Shown: positions 15,886-24,955 of the stretch, one piece after another
How positions within the stretch are numbered: position 1 is the stretch's first letter
Layout: each line of letters starts with the position of its first letter
Notes under the pieces: generated by a model
What the model was told of the DNA's origin: nothing
Seen by the model: the letters and a program-made list of their open reading frames with translations, nothing else
Database searches by the model: none
DNA from: Oscillospiraceae bacterium
GTDB lineage: Bacteria > Bacillota > Clostridia > Oscillospirales > Ruminococcaceae
DNA length: 45,744 nucleotides
Reading direction: 5' to 3'
NCBI GenBank assembly: GCA_017405465.1
Contig: JAFRAJ010000057.1
Location: 1 to 45,744, forward strand
Translations under genes and position numbers: made by a program

Positions 15886-18396
15886 ATGGAGAACAGAGTA
15901 AATATATATACTGACCGTGTCAGATTTCCGGTAGCGGAAGATCTGTACGGTCTTTTTTTTGAAGATATCAACAGAGCCGGAGACGGCGGCATATACCCTG
16001 AGATGATAAGGAACAGGTCCTTCGAGGACTCACTGATCCCCGGAGGATGCACGACAGACCCTGATCAGATGGTATACATCAACAGAGGAGGCTGGCCGGG
16101 CTGTTTCAATCACGGAGAGGGAATGGACGAGTGGGCAGCGAAAGTGCCTTACACTCCGGTCCCCGGGTGGTACAGTGAGAACGCTTCCATGACAGTCGAT
16201 ACCGATGAGACTCTCAACAGCAAGAGAGAAGCTTCTCTTCTGGTAAACTTCACAGAAGGAGGCAGGATATTCAACATAGGATACGCCGGTATGAACGTCG
16301 AAGACGGAGCATCCTACGATTTGGTCATGTTCCTCAAAACAAAAAAGGATCTCAGGCTGACGATTACTCTCGAGAGCCCCGCAGGAGAAGTGTTCGCGGA
16401 AGGAACTGTACAGACAGGTGATTCAGGAGAGTGGAGCAGAGCTGATCTCAGACTTACATCAAAAGGGACCTGCCGAAATGCCTGGATGGCGATCACATCT
16501 CCCTCAGCGGCGGAGATCTGCTTCGGATATACGTCTCTTCTTCCGGAAGACACGTATAAGGGACACGGACTGAGGAAGGACATCGTGGAAGCGCTGATGG
16601 CTACTCATCCGAAGTTTCTCAGATATCCCGGAGGCTGCATAGTAGAGGGAATGAGCATCGAGACGGCCATGCGTTTCTCGAACACCATCGGAGACCCCTG
16701 GGAGAGGCCTTCCCATAACCTGATGTGGCACTACAGGACGACTAACGGATTCGGCTATCACGAGTTCCTGCAGCTTTGTGAGGATACCGGGATGGCGCCG
16801 CTGTACGTCTGCAACGTCGGAATGTCCTGTCAGGCCAGAGTTTCTGAGCTCTTCGACGAAGAGACGGTCGATGAGTTCCTGGAAGAAGCGCTGGGAGCAC
16901 TGGAGTACGCTCTTGGTCCGGCTGACAGCAAGTACGGCGCGATGCGCGCAGCTGCAGGACATCCGGAACCCTTCAGCATGAAGTATTTTGAGATCGGCAA
17001 CGAGAACCACGGACCGGAATACAACGAGCGTTATGAGAAGTTCTATAAGGCACTCAAGGCAAAATATCCCGACGTGATATATATCTCCAATACTCATACA
17101 GAGGATGCCGGGCTTCCTACAGAGATGGCAGACGAGCATTACTACAACGCTCCCGAGTTCTTCATGGAGAACGACAACAGATTCGATTCCTATGACCGCA
17201 GCGGTCCGGACATATTCCTCGGCGAATATGCCGTCAACGGCGGCAACACCATAGCGTCCATGGAGTGCGCTCTGGCAGAATCGGTGTTCCTCGCAGGAGT
17301 CGAGAGGAATCAGGATATCGTGAAACTCACAGCGTATGCACCGCTGCTTCAGAACAGCGACTATACCGCGTGGAGACCGAACCTCGTAGTCTTCAACAAT
17401 CACGAAGTTTACGGCATACCGTCCTATCACGCGATCTCACTGATGGCGGCAAACAGGGGAAAGGAAGTAATTGAGACCGAGGTAACCAGCCCCAGAGTTC
17501 CTCCTGTCTATTTCGGAGTTCCTGGCATAATGTCTGCAGGACCAGGAGTTCAGTTCAGAAATGCCAGAGTAAACGGAAAGCCTGTCGCTGTCTCCCAGAT
17601 GGTGTACGGTGGCTGCGAGGAAAAGGATGGAACATTCACTCTGGTGAGCGCTGATAACCCGCACCCCATGACAGGCAAGAACCCGGTATGGAACGAGACC
17701 TTCGAGAAATTCATGAAGTCCGGATTCTTCCCGGGAATGACTGCAGGAGAAGACAACTGCTGGGCAGTCTTTGAAGGCGAGGATCTGGAAGAGTATACCT
17801 TCGAGATAGAGTTCTGCTGCAGACCGGAAGACCAGGTCACGCTCTCGATCTGGAACTACCATCCCGATACCGATGCCGGATGCAACGAGCCCAAAGACGT
17901 CAGATGGAATCTGCGCTCGGTCCGCAATCAGATCTGGAGGATCGAGAGCGGAAAGGGAACGCTGCAGGCTCCGTCTTATATGCAGAGAGGTGAGATCCCG
18001 GCAGTAGAGCTGGATATCGACTACTCAGGCTTCAATACCTACAGGATAGAAGCAAGACATGATGGATATGACTGCTTCCTCAATGGAAAACTTGTGCAGA
18101 GCAAGCGTCACACACTGCACGACACGCTGTACACGGTAGCCACTCAGGATGAAGAAAAAGTGATACTCAAGCTCATAAAGGTCGGAGAAACGGCTGACGT
18201 CAGGATAACGCTGGACTGTGAGGTGGAACCGGATTATAAGGTGCAGACGCTCTCAGCGCCGCTGGACGCAGTGAACTCCTTCGAGAATATGGAGAACGTG
18301 TCCGTAAGGACCAGAGAGTGCTCCGGAGCATCTTCCGACTTCGTCTTCCGGGCGGAAGAGAACAGCGTCAATGTTCTAACCTTCAAAAAGAAATAA
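15886..18396 (+). CDS. alpha-L-arabinofuranosidase, GH51
   Basis: ATG 15886 follows GGAGGAGA; an open frame further upstream overlaps the previous gene and is ignored. The 836-residue enzyme has no signal peptide, so it should work in the cytoplasm on imported arabino-oligosaccharides. The GH51 core shows the general acid/base in E-I-G-N-E373-N and the nucleophile in F-L-G-E447-Y. A carbohydrate-binding-like domain precedes the barrel (about 75-200), and a concanavalin/LamG-like module (about 620-775) interrupts the C-terminal beta domain, as in the longer members of the family. No sugar transporter lies next to it. The GH51 call is firm; the module borders are approximate. Confidence 0.93.
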   Translation: MENRVNIYTDRVRFPVAEDLYGLFFEDINRAGDGGIYPEMIRNRSFEDSLIPGGCTTDPDQMVYINRGGWPGCFNHGEGMDEWAAKVPYTPVPGWYSENASMTVDTDETLNSKREASLLVNFTEGGRIFNIGYAGMNVEDGASYDLVMFLKTKKDLRLTITLESPAGEVFAEGTVQTGDSGEWSRADLRLTSKGTCRNAWMAITSPSAAEICFGYTSLLPEDTYKGHGLRKDIVEALMATHPKFLRYPGGCIVEGMSIETAMRFSNTIGDPWERPSHNLMWHYRTTNGFGYHEFLQLCEDTGMAPLYVCNVGMSCQARVSELFDEETVDEFLEEALGALEYALGPADSKYGAMRAAAGHPEPFSMKYFEIGNENHGPEYNERYEKFYKALKAKYPDVIYISNTHTEDAGLPTEMADEHYYNAPEFFMENDNRFDSYDRSGPDIFLGEYAVNGGNTIASMECALAESVFLAGVERNQDIVKLTAYAPLLQNSDYTAWRPNLVVFNNHEVYGIPSYHAISLMAANRGKEVIETEVTSPRVPPVYFGVPGIMSAGPGVQFRNARVNGKPVAVSQMVYGGCEEKDGTFTLVSADNPHPMTGKNPVWNETFEKFMKSGFFPGMTAGEDNCWAVFEGEDLEEYTFEIEFCCRPEDQVTLSIWNYHPDTDAGCNEPKDVRWNLRSVRNQIWRIESGKGTLQAPSYMQRGEIPAVELDIDYSGFNTYRIEARHDGYDCFLNGKLVQSKRHTLHDTLYTVATQDEEKVILKLIKVGETADVRITLDCEVEPDYKVQTLSAPLDAVNSFENMENVSVRTRECSGASSDFVFRAEENSVNVLTFKKK

Positions 18397-18417
18397 CAGA
18401 TATATCCTGAAAAGAAA

Positions 18418-18452
18418 AACTGCCGTTTCACCAGTTCGATGAAACGGCAGTT
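18418..18452. terminator. bidirectional terminator between GH51 and M42 genes
   Basis: AACTGCCGTTTCA (18418-18430) pairs with TGAAACGGCAGTT (18440-18452). The T-run is stronger on the minus strand (M42 gene) than on the plus strand. Confidence 0.8.
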
Positions 18453-18464
18453 CCTTGTGTTTGG

Positions 18465-19565
18465 TCAGACTTCGAAGAAATCGAAACTGATATCTCCGTT
18501 GCTGCGGATGAATCCTTCCAGAAGTCTGTATGCATAGACCATGTCGTTGAGGTCGAGGACCTCGGATGCCGTATGCGAGTAGCGCCTCGGGATCTGCACT
18601 GCAAGGGCAGGACAGTGGCTCCCGACGTAGTTGACTCCGCCGGCGTCGGTAGCTCCGGCTCCGGGAGAGGGCACGCGCTGCAGCGGGATGCCGTTCTCTT
18701 CCGCATAGCGCTTTGCAAATGAGAGCATACCGTGATTCGGGAAGATCATGGTAAGGGAATTCGCAGTATCTCCGATAGTGATGATCGGGCCGCATCCCAG
18801 CTTCGTGGGAAGCAGGCGTTCCGGAACGTCCGGAGTGCCTCCGCACGGGGCTGTATCCACAGCGATGAAGCAGTCAGGCTTCACCGCTTCTGTGGCGTGT
18901 ATGGCTCCGGTGAGGCCAACTTCCTCCTGGACCGTGATAGTCAGATAAACAGTGCCCTTAAAACTGATGGCCCCGGACGCAATGTTTTCAGCCAGCTCCA
19001 GTATTACGCTGCAGCCGGCCCGGTCATCGATGCATCTGCCAGTCACAAGATCGGGCCTGTTGAGCTCGGTAAGCGGACGGTCGACCACGCCGGTCGTGCC
19101 GACATCGAGACCCATCTCACGGACTTCGGCGTCACTGGATGCGCCTACATCGATATAGCAGGAATCCATAGGCGGCACCTTGTCCCACTGATCTCTGGGA
19201 GTCACATGAGCGGGAGTGACTCCGACGACTCCCTTGACGATACCTTTGCTGCCGTTCAGAAGCACACGGCTGGCCAGCATGGTCTTGAGCTGGACCCCGC
19301 CGTATGTCCCGAAATAGATGAAGCCGTCTCTGCTGATGCTCCTTATATGGATGCCTATCTCGTCCGCATGAGCCGCGAGCATCATGGACGGACCGGGCTC
19401 GCTGCCGCGGAAAGCAGCGATCAGGTCTCCGCATGGAAGGATCCTGACTTCATCGGCAAGAGGCCTCATCTGATCCATGCAGTAGCGAATGACAGCCTGT
19501 TCGTTTCCGGATACGCCTATCAGGTCTGTCAGGACGGCAAGTCTTTCCTTTAGTTTCTCTTTCAT
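18465..19565 (-). CDS. M42-family aminopeptidase
   Basis: This 366-residue cytoplasmic metallopeptidase has all M42 motifs in order: A-H66-A-D68-E, I-D-D-R-A-G-C (bridging Asp), V-Q-E-E-V-G (catalytic and metal Glu), V-D-T-A-P and the final Y-S-H-T ligand. Family members form 12-subunit particles that trim peptides or glutamyl/aspartyl residues; some are annotated as endoglucanases, probably wrongly. The length is typical. It reads towards the GH51 gene and shares a terminator with it. An open frame covering almost the whole gene on the other strand is a codon shadow. Confidence 0.93.
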   Translation of the reverse strand: MKEKLKERLAVLTDLIGVSGNEQAVIRYCMDQMRPLADEVRILPCGDLIAAFRGSEPGPSMMLAAHADEIGIHIRSISRDGFIYFGTYGGVQLKTMLASRVLLNGSKGIVKGVVGVTPAHVTPRDQWDKVPPMDSCYIDVGASSDAEVREMGLDVGTTGVVDRPLTELNRPDLVTGRCIDDRAGCSVILELAENIASGAISFKGTVYLTITVQEEVGLTGAIHATEAVKPDCFIAVDTAPCGGTPDVPERLLPTKLGCGPIITIGDTANSLTMIFPNHGMLSFAKRYAEENGIPLQRVPSPGAGATDAGGVNYVGSHCPALAVQIPRRYSHTASEVLDLNDMVYAYRLLEGFIRSNGDISFDFFEV

Positions 19566-19698
19566 TTTTTTCTGTGCGTGATCCCGCGGTATCAGCCGCG
19601 GCTTCAGCGCGATTCCTCCGTTTTTTCTGCTAATAGTATATCATCTGCTATCTTTCTTCCATGAGCTGCAGAGCAGAGCATATCTCCGCACAACAGAA

Positions 19699-19728
19699 GA
19701 CGGTCACACCTTTTTAGATGTGACCGTC
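19699..19728 (-). terminator. terminator-like hairpin after the P-type ATPase
   Basis: GACGGTCACA (19699-19708) pairs with TGTGACCGTC (19719-19728), 17 bp after the ATPase stop on the minus strand. The T-run is weak (TCTTCTGTT). Confidence 0.5.
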
Positions 19729-19744
19729 AGTGTCATTGAAATAA

Positions 19745-21601
19745 TTATTCAGTTTTTCTGAGCAGTCTGGTGGAGTTTAGCACTGAGAGCACCATCACTC
19801 CGACATCAGCGAATATCGCCGACCACATTCCTGCTGCTCCGAACGCTCCGAGTATCATGCATACGGCTTTTGTTGCCAGTGCAAAGACTATATTCTCCCT
19901 GACTATGCGCATACATCTTCTGGACAGCTCCATCGCCTTCGGGATCTTGGTGAGGTCATCATCCATAAGTACCACGTCAGCGGCTTCAATGGCTGCGTCG
20001 CTTCCGAGAGCCCCCATCGCTATACCGACGTCAGCTCTCATGAGCACCGGCGCATCGTTTATACCGTCACCGGCAAATGCGACAGTACTTTTACCGGCAG
20101 CATCTGTGATGAGCGTCTCTACGTGAGTGACCTTATCCTCAGGCAGAAGTCCCGAGCGGTGATCAGAGATCCCGAGTTCGGAAGCCACAGCTGCAGCGCT
20201 GTTCTCGCTGTCGCCGGTGAGCATCACGCACTTTACGCCCTGTGTCTTGAGCATTCTGACAGCTTCCGCAGCAGAGGCTTTGAGCGTATCTGATATCCTG
20301 ATGAAACCGAGGTATCTTCCGTCAGCAGCGACATATACTATAGTCCCGGACATGTCAGTGGGAGTATATGGGATGCCTTCAGCATTCATGAGTTTTCCGT
20401 TGCCTGCGAGTATTACGCCCTCAGAACTGCGGACTTTTACACCGTGTCCGGCTGTCTCTGATGCTTCTGCTATATCAGATGGGAGATCCATGCCGATGGC
20501 ATATTCTCTGAGGACTCTTGCGATAGGATGCGTCGAATATGTCTCAGCTGCTGCAGCGCAGCGGATAAGTTTATCTTCCGTTGCCCCGTCTGCCGGGTAA
20601 ACCCCGGATACCGAGAAGGTACCGTTCGTAAGAGTTCCCGTCTTATCCATGACCACGGTGCCGATATCAGCCAGAGATTCCACATCGGTACCGCCTTTTA
20701 TCAGGATACCGGATCTGGAAGCGCCTCCAATAGCACCGAAGAATGCGAGCGGTATGCTAAGCAGCAGAGCGCAGGGACAGCTTATGACGAGGAATGAGAG
20801 GGCTCTGTGTATCCACTGTTTCCATGATCCGAAGATCAGAGAAGGAACGACGGCGAGCAGGAGAGCAGCTATGCAGACAGTGGGCGTATAGTATCTCGCG
20901 AATCTGGTTATGAATGCCTCGGTGCGGGCTTTCTTGAGGCTTGAGTTCTCTACCAGTTCAAGTATCCTGGAGACCGTTGAATCGGAAAACTCTTTTGTCG
21001 TTTTTATCCTGAGGACGGCTTCAGTGTTGATGCAGCCGCTTATGACGTCGTCGCCCTCCGACACGCTCCTGGGCCTTGATTCGCCTGTGAGCGCCGCGGT
21101 GTTGAGTTCGCTGGAACCTTCCAGCACTACCCCGTCTATCGGTATCTTCTCGCCGGGCCTTACGATGATGACCGAACCTGCAGGCACATCCTCTGGATCG
21201 GTCTCCACGAGGCCTTCTTCCGTCTCCAGATTCGCAGTGTCAGGTCTTATGTCCATAAGGGAGGATATGTTCTTCCTGCTCCTGTTGACGGCAAGCGACT
21301 GGAAAAGCTCGCCGATCTGATAGAAGAGCATTACTGAAACTGCTTCCCTGAAATCGCCGAGTGCCGCCGCCCCGAGAGTGGCGACCGCCATAAGGAAGTT
21401 CTCGTCAAAGACGTCTCCGTTCCTTATGCCGGAAATTGCCTTCAGGAGAACATCCAGGCCGGATGCAGCATAAGCCAGAAGGTATACTGCCGCTGAAACT
21501 GCCGGATGCAGGTTCTCGATGCGGGAAAGAAGTACCGCTATGACCGTCAGAACAGCGCTGATGATTATATTTCTTGTTCTTTTCTTTTCTTTCTTGGTCA
21601 T
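19745..21601 (-). CDS. heavy-metal P-type ATPase, Zn/Cd type
   Basis: From ATG 21601 the protein has 618 residues. It carries the P1B signature C275-P-C277 in the transport helix, the phosphorylation motif D319-K-T-G-T, the H-P of the nucleotide domain (Y-S-T-H-P), and G-D-G-I-N-D-A-P. The CPC type with this context fits Zn2+/Cd2+/Pb2+ export (CadA/ZntA-like). The N-terminal HMA domain is missing and is encoded by the separate gene at 21616, whose stop lies 14 bp upstream. An in-frame start at 21667 would overlap that gene. Expression is probably controlled by the ArsR-type regulator at 21849. Confidence 0.93.
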   Translation of the reverse strand: MTKKEKKRTRNIIISAVLTVIAVLLSRIENLHPAVSAAVYLLAYAASGLDVLLKAISGIRNGDVFDENFLMAVATLGAAALGDFREAVSVMLFYQIGELFQSLAVNRSRKNISSLMDIRPDTANLETEEGLVETDPEDVPAGSVIIVRPGEKIPIDGVVLEGSSELNTAALTGESRPRSVSEGDDVISGCINTEAVLRIKTTKEFSDSTVSRILELVENSSLKKARTEAFITRFARYYTPTVCIAALLLAVVPSLIFGSWKQWIHRALSFLVISCPCALLLSIPLAFFGAIGGASRSGILIKGGTDVESLADIGTVVMDKTGTLTNGTFSVSGVYPADGATEDKLIRCAAAAETYSTHPIARVLREYAIGMDLPSDIAEASETAGHGVKVRSSEGVILAGNGKLMNAEGIPYTPTDMSGTIVYVAADGRYLGFIRISDTLKASAAEAVRMLKTQGVKCVMLTGDSENSAAAVASELGISDHRSGLLPEDKVTHVETLITDAAGKSTVAFAGDGINDAPVLMRADVGIAMGALGSDAAIEAADVVLMDDDLTKIPKAMELSRRCMRIVRENIVFALATKAVCMILGAFGAAGMWSAIFADVGVMVLSVLNSTRLLRKTE

Positions 21602-21615
21602 GGGAAAGACCCGTA

Positions 21616-21831
21616 TCAGAACTCGATCTCGAAACCGGGTTCCACCTTTCTGCCGGCTTTCAGGCATTCGTCAAGGATCGCGGGGAAGGCGGATTCGTCC
21701 GCTTCCAGGGAGAGCTTCTGGGTCACGAAACTGACTGATGCGCTCTTGATCCCGGGGATCTCACAGATCGCTCTTTCCACTTTAGCAGCGCAGGCAGCGC
21801 AGTCTACTTCGATGTTGAATCTCTTCTTCAT
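21616..21831 (-). CDS. HMA-domain metal-binding protein
   Basis: The 71 residues form a single heavy-metal-associated domain with the D-C-A-A-C motif of Zn/Cd-type HMA domains (residues 10-14). It corresponds to the missing N-terminal domain of the ATPase that follows, so it probably delivers metal to the pump or regulates it. It lies between the regulator (17 bp gap) and the ATPase (14 bp gap) in one operon. Confidence 0.88.
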   Translation of the reverse strand: MKKRFNIEVDCAACAAKVERAICEIPGIKSASVSFVTQKLSLEADESAFPAILDECLKAGRKVEPGFEIEF

Positions 21832-21848
21832 GGCATGTATCCTTTCAG

Positions 21849-22199
21849 TTATTCTTCTGTATGTTCGAGACCGAGAGCTATCATGCTGCGCACATGGTCA
21901 TCATCCAGAGAATAGATCATCTGCTTTCCGTCTCTTTTGAATTTGACGAGTTTTGCATTCTTGAGGATGCGCAGCTGGTGGCTTACGGAACTCTGCGTCA
22001 TTCCCAGCAGCTGGGCGATGTCGTTGACGCACAGTTCGCTTTCGAACAGAGTGTACAGGATCTTGATCCTTGTAGTGTCTCCGAACACTCTGAACAGTTC
22101 AGAAAGATCATACAGTATCTCGTCTTCAGGAAGAGACTGTTTCAGTTCTTCTATGACTTTCGGATCTGCTACGTACTGTGATTCTTTGTCTATTGCCAT
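21849..22199 (-). CDS. ArsR/SmtB-family metal-sensing repressor
   Basis: The preferred start is ATG 22199, with AAAGGATG ahead, giving 116 residues; an upstream ATG at 22232 lies inside the operator. The winged helix contains E-L-C-V-N-D-I-A and S-V-S-H-Q-L-R-I-L. The last helix has D100-x-H102-x10-H113-x2-E116, the alpha-5 zinc site of SmtB/CzrA-type sensors, while the Cys pair of CadC-type alpha-3 sites is absent (one Cys only). Zn2+ or Co2+ is thus the likely inducer, releasing the operator at 22214 and turning on the HMA-ATPase operon. Confidence 0.92.
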   Translation of the reverse strand: MAIDKESQYVADPKVIEELKQSLPEDEILYDLSELFRVFGDTTRIKILYTLFESELCVNDIAQLLGMTQSSVSHQLRILKNAKLVKFKRDGKQMIYSLDDDHVRSMIALGLEHTEE

Positions 22200-22213
22200 G
22201 ATTAACATCCTTT

Positions 22214-22235
22214 CATATGAATAATTGTTCATATG
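22214..22235 (-). promoter_or_regulatory. ArsR/SmtB-type operator
   Basis: CATATGAA-N6-TTCATATG is a perfect inverted repeat with 8-bp arms, closely matching the known 12-2-12 operators of SmtB/CzrA/CadC (TATGAA...TTCATA core). It lies 14 bp before the ArsR-type start codon and just downstream of the promoter. Confidence 0.85.
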
Positions 22236-22245
22236 TTCTGATCAA

Positions 22246-22273
22246 AGTATATCACCTCATATACTGTTGTCAA
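22246..22273 (-). promoter_or_regulatory. promoter of the metal-efflux operon
   Basis: On the minus strand TTGACA (22268-22273) and TATACT (22246-22251) are 16 bp apart. The operator starts 11 bases after the -10 box. Confidence 0.75.
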
Positions 22274-22293
22274 CAGATACGGAAGAATATGTA

Positions 22294-22321
22294 TAAAAAA
22301 ACCGCAGCAGTGCTGCGGAAA
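22294..22321 (-). terminator. terminator of the CarD-type gene
   Basis: CCGCAGCA/TGCTGCGG stem with TTTTTTT on the minus strand, 25 bp after the stop at 22346. Confidence 0.85.
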
Positions 22322-22345
22322 TAATAAAGACTGTGTTTAGTAAGA

Positions 22346-22855
22346 TCAGACAGCCGGGCCTTCTACGGTGGAAGACAGTCTTGACACTATATCACTGAGC
22401 TCACTGCCGCATGCATAGGCACACTCCCTGGAGATGAGTCTTTCTGCCTGTCTGAGACATGTCTCGTCCGAACTTCTGAGCTTTCTGGAACATCCTTCCA
22501 GAGTGCGTTTGCGCAGGATCAGGGTGCGGTACAGACATGCCAGCATGTAGGGGATACCTTCCGTGAGGATACCCTGATACAGTTCGCGCCTTTTGGCGTC
22601 ATTGTCATCCCACATGATCTCTCCGGAATTTATGTTGTTGATCAGAGATGAGGCTTCGTCTGCCGTCATGGTCTGGCGGATGCGCGCAACCAGTTTTTCA
22701 TTGTCAACAGGGACGAACACTGTCGAGCGGTTGTCGAACAGTGGCTTCATGACATAGTAATCCATGATCCTCCCGGCGACTTCGCGCTGGCAGATCTCGG
22801 TTATCTCGCACACGCCCTGAGAACTGTATGAAACTATCTCATTGACTTTGTACAT
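22346..22855 (-). CDS. CarD-family transcriptional regulator
   Basis: The 169-residue protein has an N-terminal CarD/TRCF RNA-polymerase-interacting domain (about 1-60: F/Y-x-V-N-E-I-V-S-Y-x-x-x-G-V-C-E-I, then Y-Y-V-M-K-P, V-F-V-P-V-D-N) and a helical C-terminal domain with Trp and basic residues that can contact promoter DNA. CarD proteins bind the RNA-polymerase beta subunit and adjust open-complex stability. The gene is monocistronic, with its own terminator. Confidence 0.88.
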   Translation of the reverse strand: MYKVNEIVSYSSQGVCEITEICQREVAGRIMDYYVMKPLFDNRSTVFVPVDNEKLVARIRQTMTADEASSLINNINSGEIMWDDNDAKRRELYQGILTEGIPYMLACLYRTLILRKRTLEGCSRKLRSSDETCLRQAERLISRECAYACGSELSDIVSRLSSTVEGPAV

Positions 22856-23087
22856 GAAGCACCGTCTTTCCAGTTATTGTTCCTTAATGTAATTTTAGCA
22901 TACGAAAATCCAGAATGTAATATCTCAAAGCTCCGAAAACCCGGTGTAAATACATAACAGATAAGAGGAAAACTGCACAAATGAAGAGTATGCAGTTTAA
23001 CGGCAGGCATACGAAAAAATCATGATATAATCGAAGTACAGGGTAATACATACACAAACGTACGATCATTTACGGAGGAAATAGGCT
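22856..23087. other. divergent promoter region
   Basis: An extended -10 box (TGATATAAT, 23023-23031) points right towards the glycosidase at 23088. On the minus strand a TAAAAT box near 22896 may serve the CarD-type gene. Nothing else is seen. Confidence 0.45.
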
Positions 23088-24266
23088 ATGAAGCCGCTGA
23101 CTGACTACAGCAACATCAGAGGAGTCTGTTACAACCCGGGAGAAGCAAAGGACCAGGAGACCCTTGAAAGGCATCTCTCATATGCACAGAGGCTGATGAT
23201 AAACAGCACAAGGTTCTGGATGGATATGGAGAGATATGAGAAGGATCCCCAGGGATACCTCGATATGCTTGATAATTTCATGTCGACCTGCTGGAAGTAT
23301 GGACTCAGCTCGATGCCGATACTCTTCAACGGCAACTACATCCATGAATGGGTGGAACCCACTGAGGAGTGGTACGAGAGAGCGGAGAAATATACTAACG
23401 CTTTCATCGACAGATTCAGGGATAAACCTTATATACTCATGTGGGACGTCATAAACGAGCCCATGTGCAACGACTACATGAATACAGCCAAGACCATCTC
23501 AAAGGAAGAATATGAGAAGAGATTCGCCAACCTCGAGAGATATGTCAGAAGGCTGTGCGATATCGTCCGCAGGGCGGACCCGGAAGGCTGCATGACTGTC
23601 GGTCACGAGAACGTCGATCATCTCAGATCCAGCAATGACCTGGTAGACGTCATCAGCTTCCACGACTATCTGAGCATACGCAAAGATATAGAAGCAGCCA
23701 TACTGGTAGCCGAAGAATACGGCAGGCAATACGGAAAACCTATCCTCAATACCGAGACGGGCTGTGTCGGAAGGGCTAACCCATATGAAGTGGAACTGGA
23801 TCTGCTCAACCGCCATAAGATCGGCTTCTACCTGTTCAACCTCGTGAGCCACGGCTTCTGGGGAGACATCCACGGACTGGTGTACGATGACGGCACCATC
23901 AGAGATCCTTCTGTCATCGCCGCGCTCTTCGGGTTCTTCCGCAACCGTACCACAGGAAGGATCCTTGCGAATGCCAACAAGGAAGGACATGCATACAGAG
24001 CGGTGCAGGCGGTGGAGGACGCGCTCAGAGTGGAGCCTACGACACTGTTCATGTCCAAGCCCAAGACCACGGACGATATACTTGACGCGGCAGAGTACTG
24101 CGTGAACATACTCGAGGCCTGTGAGATGGTCCCGATGTGGGATGCGCCTTCCGCCAGGATAGAGATCTGGAGAAGCATGCCTGAGGAGCAGAGAGACAAA
24201 CACGAGATCTCCCGTTTCGCCCATGAGATGGCCCAGCTGGTCAAGAAGAACTGTCTGTTCGACTGA
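23088..24266 (+). CDS. clan GH-A glycoside hydrolase (GH5-like)
   Basis: GGAGG precedes ATG 23088. The 392-residue protein has a GH-A barrel with the acid/base in W-D-V-I-N-E124-P and the presumed nucleophile in L-N-T-E223-T-G, 99 residues apart as usual for GH5-like enzymes. R-F-W-M-D near residue 43 fits the early barrel strand. There is no signal peptide, so it should act inside the cell on oligosaccharides such as gluco- or manno-oligomers; the substrate cannot be told. About 100 residues after the barrel form an extra helical tail of unknown role. Confidence 0.8.
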   Translation: MKPLTDYSNIRGVCYNPGEAKDQETLERHLSYAQRLMINSTRFWMDMERYEKDPQGYLDMLDNFMSTCWKYGLSSMPILFNGNYIHEWVEPTEEWYERAEKYTNAFIDRFRDKPYILMWDVINEPMCNDYMNTAKTISKEEYEKRFANLERYVRRLCDIVRRADPEGCMTVGHENVDHLRSSNDLVDVISFHDYLSIRKDIEAAILVAEEYGRQYGKPILNTETGCVGRANPYEVELDLLNRHKIGFYLFNLVSHGFWGDIHGLVYDDGTIRDPSVIAALFGFFRNRTTGRILANANKEGHAYRAVQAVEDALRVEPTTLFMSKPKTTDDILDAAEYCVNILEACEMVPMWDAPSARIEIWRSMPEEQRDKHEISRFAHEMAQLVKKNCLFD

Positions 24267-24287
24267 TACTGACATACAGCAAAAAAC

Positions 24288-24343
24288 AACTCCCTTTCAG
24301 AAGATGCAGCCAGTGTTAGCTGATCGTATGAGAGGGAGTTTTT
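24288..24343 (+). terminator. terminator of the GH-A glycosidase
   Basis: AACTCCCTTTCA (24288-24299) pairs with TGAGAGGGAGTT (24329-24340) followed by TTTT. The loop is long (29 bases). Confidence 0.65.
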
Positions 24344-24381
24344 GTGTTTGAAAAAGCACTTTTCTGAAGAGTTGCGGAAAT

Positions 24382-24804
24382 TCAGGATTTCTTGACAAAT
24401 CTGCTTCCGCACTCGGGACATCTGATCTCTATCTTTCCGGCTCCGCGCGGGACTCTGAGCCAGTGTCTGCATTCAGGACAGCGAAAGAAAGCATACTCTT
24501 TCCGCTGGGAAAATCTCACAGCGGTATTCCGGACTGAAATATAAAAATGAGAATTTATGAACTGCTCGTTTTCCTTCCTCCTGTAATAAAGACCGGTGGA
24601 AAATGCTCTCCAGAGAGACCATAGAAACAGGACCATGGCAGAGAAGAGCAGGAACATGGAAGGATATCCTCCTGCTGTTCTGCGCAGAATGATCGCCAGC
24701 AAGAAAGGCACAGGAGAGGAAAGTGCAAGGAATCTGCTGAGCTCATCATAACCGCAGCGTCCCATGAACATCCTGTGAATCATGCCACTGAAAAGATTGT
24801 GCAT
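24382..24804 (-). CDS. zinc-ribbon membrane protein
   Basis: The 140-residue product has a long hydrophobic segment (about 28-68, two helices) and a C-terminal zinc ribbon: F-R-C-P-E-C, then 19 residues including L-R-V-P-R-G-A-G-K-I-E-I, then R-C-P-E-C-G. Proteins of this type are common in clostridia, but no function is established. AAAGG lies before ATG 24804. It converges with the GH-A gene. Confidence 0.7.
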   Translation of the reverse strand: MHNLFSGMIHRMFMGRCGYDELSRFLALSSPVPFLLAIILRRTAGGYPSMFLLFSAMVLFLWSLWRAFSTGLYYRRKENEQFINSHFYISVRNTAVRFSQRKEYAFFRCPECRHWLRVPRGAGKIEIRCPECGSRFVKKS

Positions 24805-24899
24805 CCTGTCTACCGCCTTTCTTCAACATAAATATTAAGATGCGATGAAAAACGGTTCAAGAACGTGCAGTGATTGTTTACGTTTGCTTCACAATTGCC

Positions 24900-24932
24900 A
24901 GATATTATGGTGATATCATAATGATATCAAAC
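24900..24932 (+). repeat. three 11-bp direct repeats upstream of the SPFH gene
   Basis: AGATATTATGG (24900-24910), TGATATCATAA (24911-24921) and TGATATCAAAC (24922-24932) follow one another directly. The second and third contain the palindrome TGATATCA exactly 11 bp (one helix turn) apart. They sit just ahead of the SPFH ribosome-binding site and are candidates for binding by the ribbon-helix-helix protein at 25978. Confidence 0.55.
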
Positions 24933-24955
24933 GGCAATAAGGAGGCAAATTAACA

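Noticed and set aside
16504..17430. 308-codon minus-strand frame inside the GH51 gene
   Set aside because: It lies opposite the catalytic barrel with both active-site motifs, so it is a codon-composition shadow.
18732..19553. 273-codon plus-strand frame over the M42 gene
   Set aside because: The minus strand encodes a complete M42 enzyme with all metal ligands; the plus-strand translation has no domain.
22214..22235. ArsR-type start at ATG 22232
   Set aside because: That start would lie inside the operator dyad; ATG 22199 has a proper ribosome-binding site.
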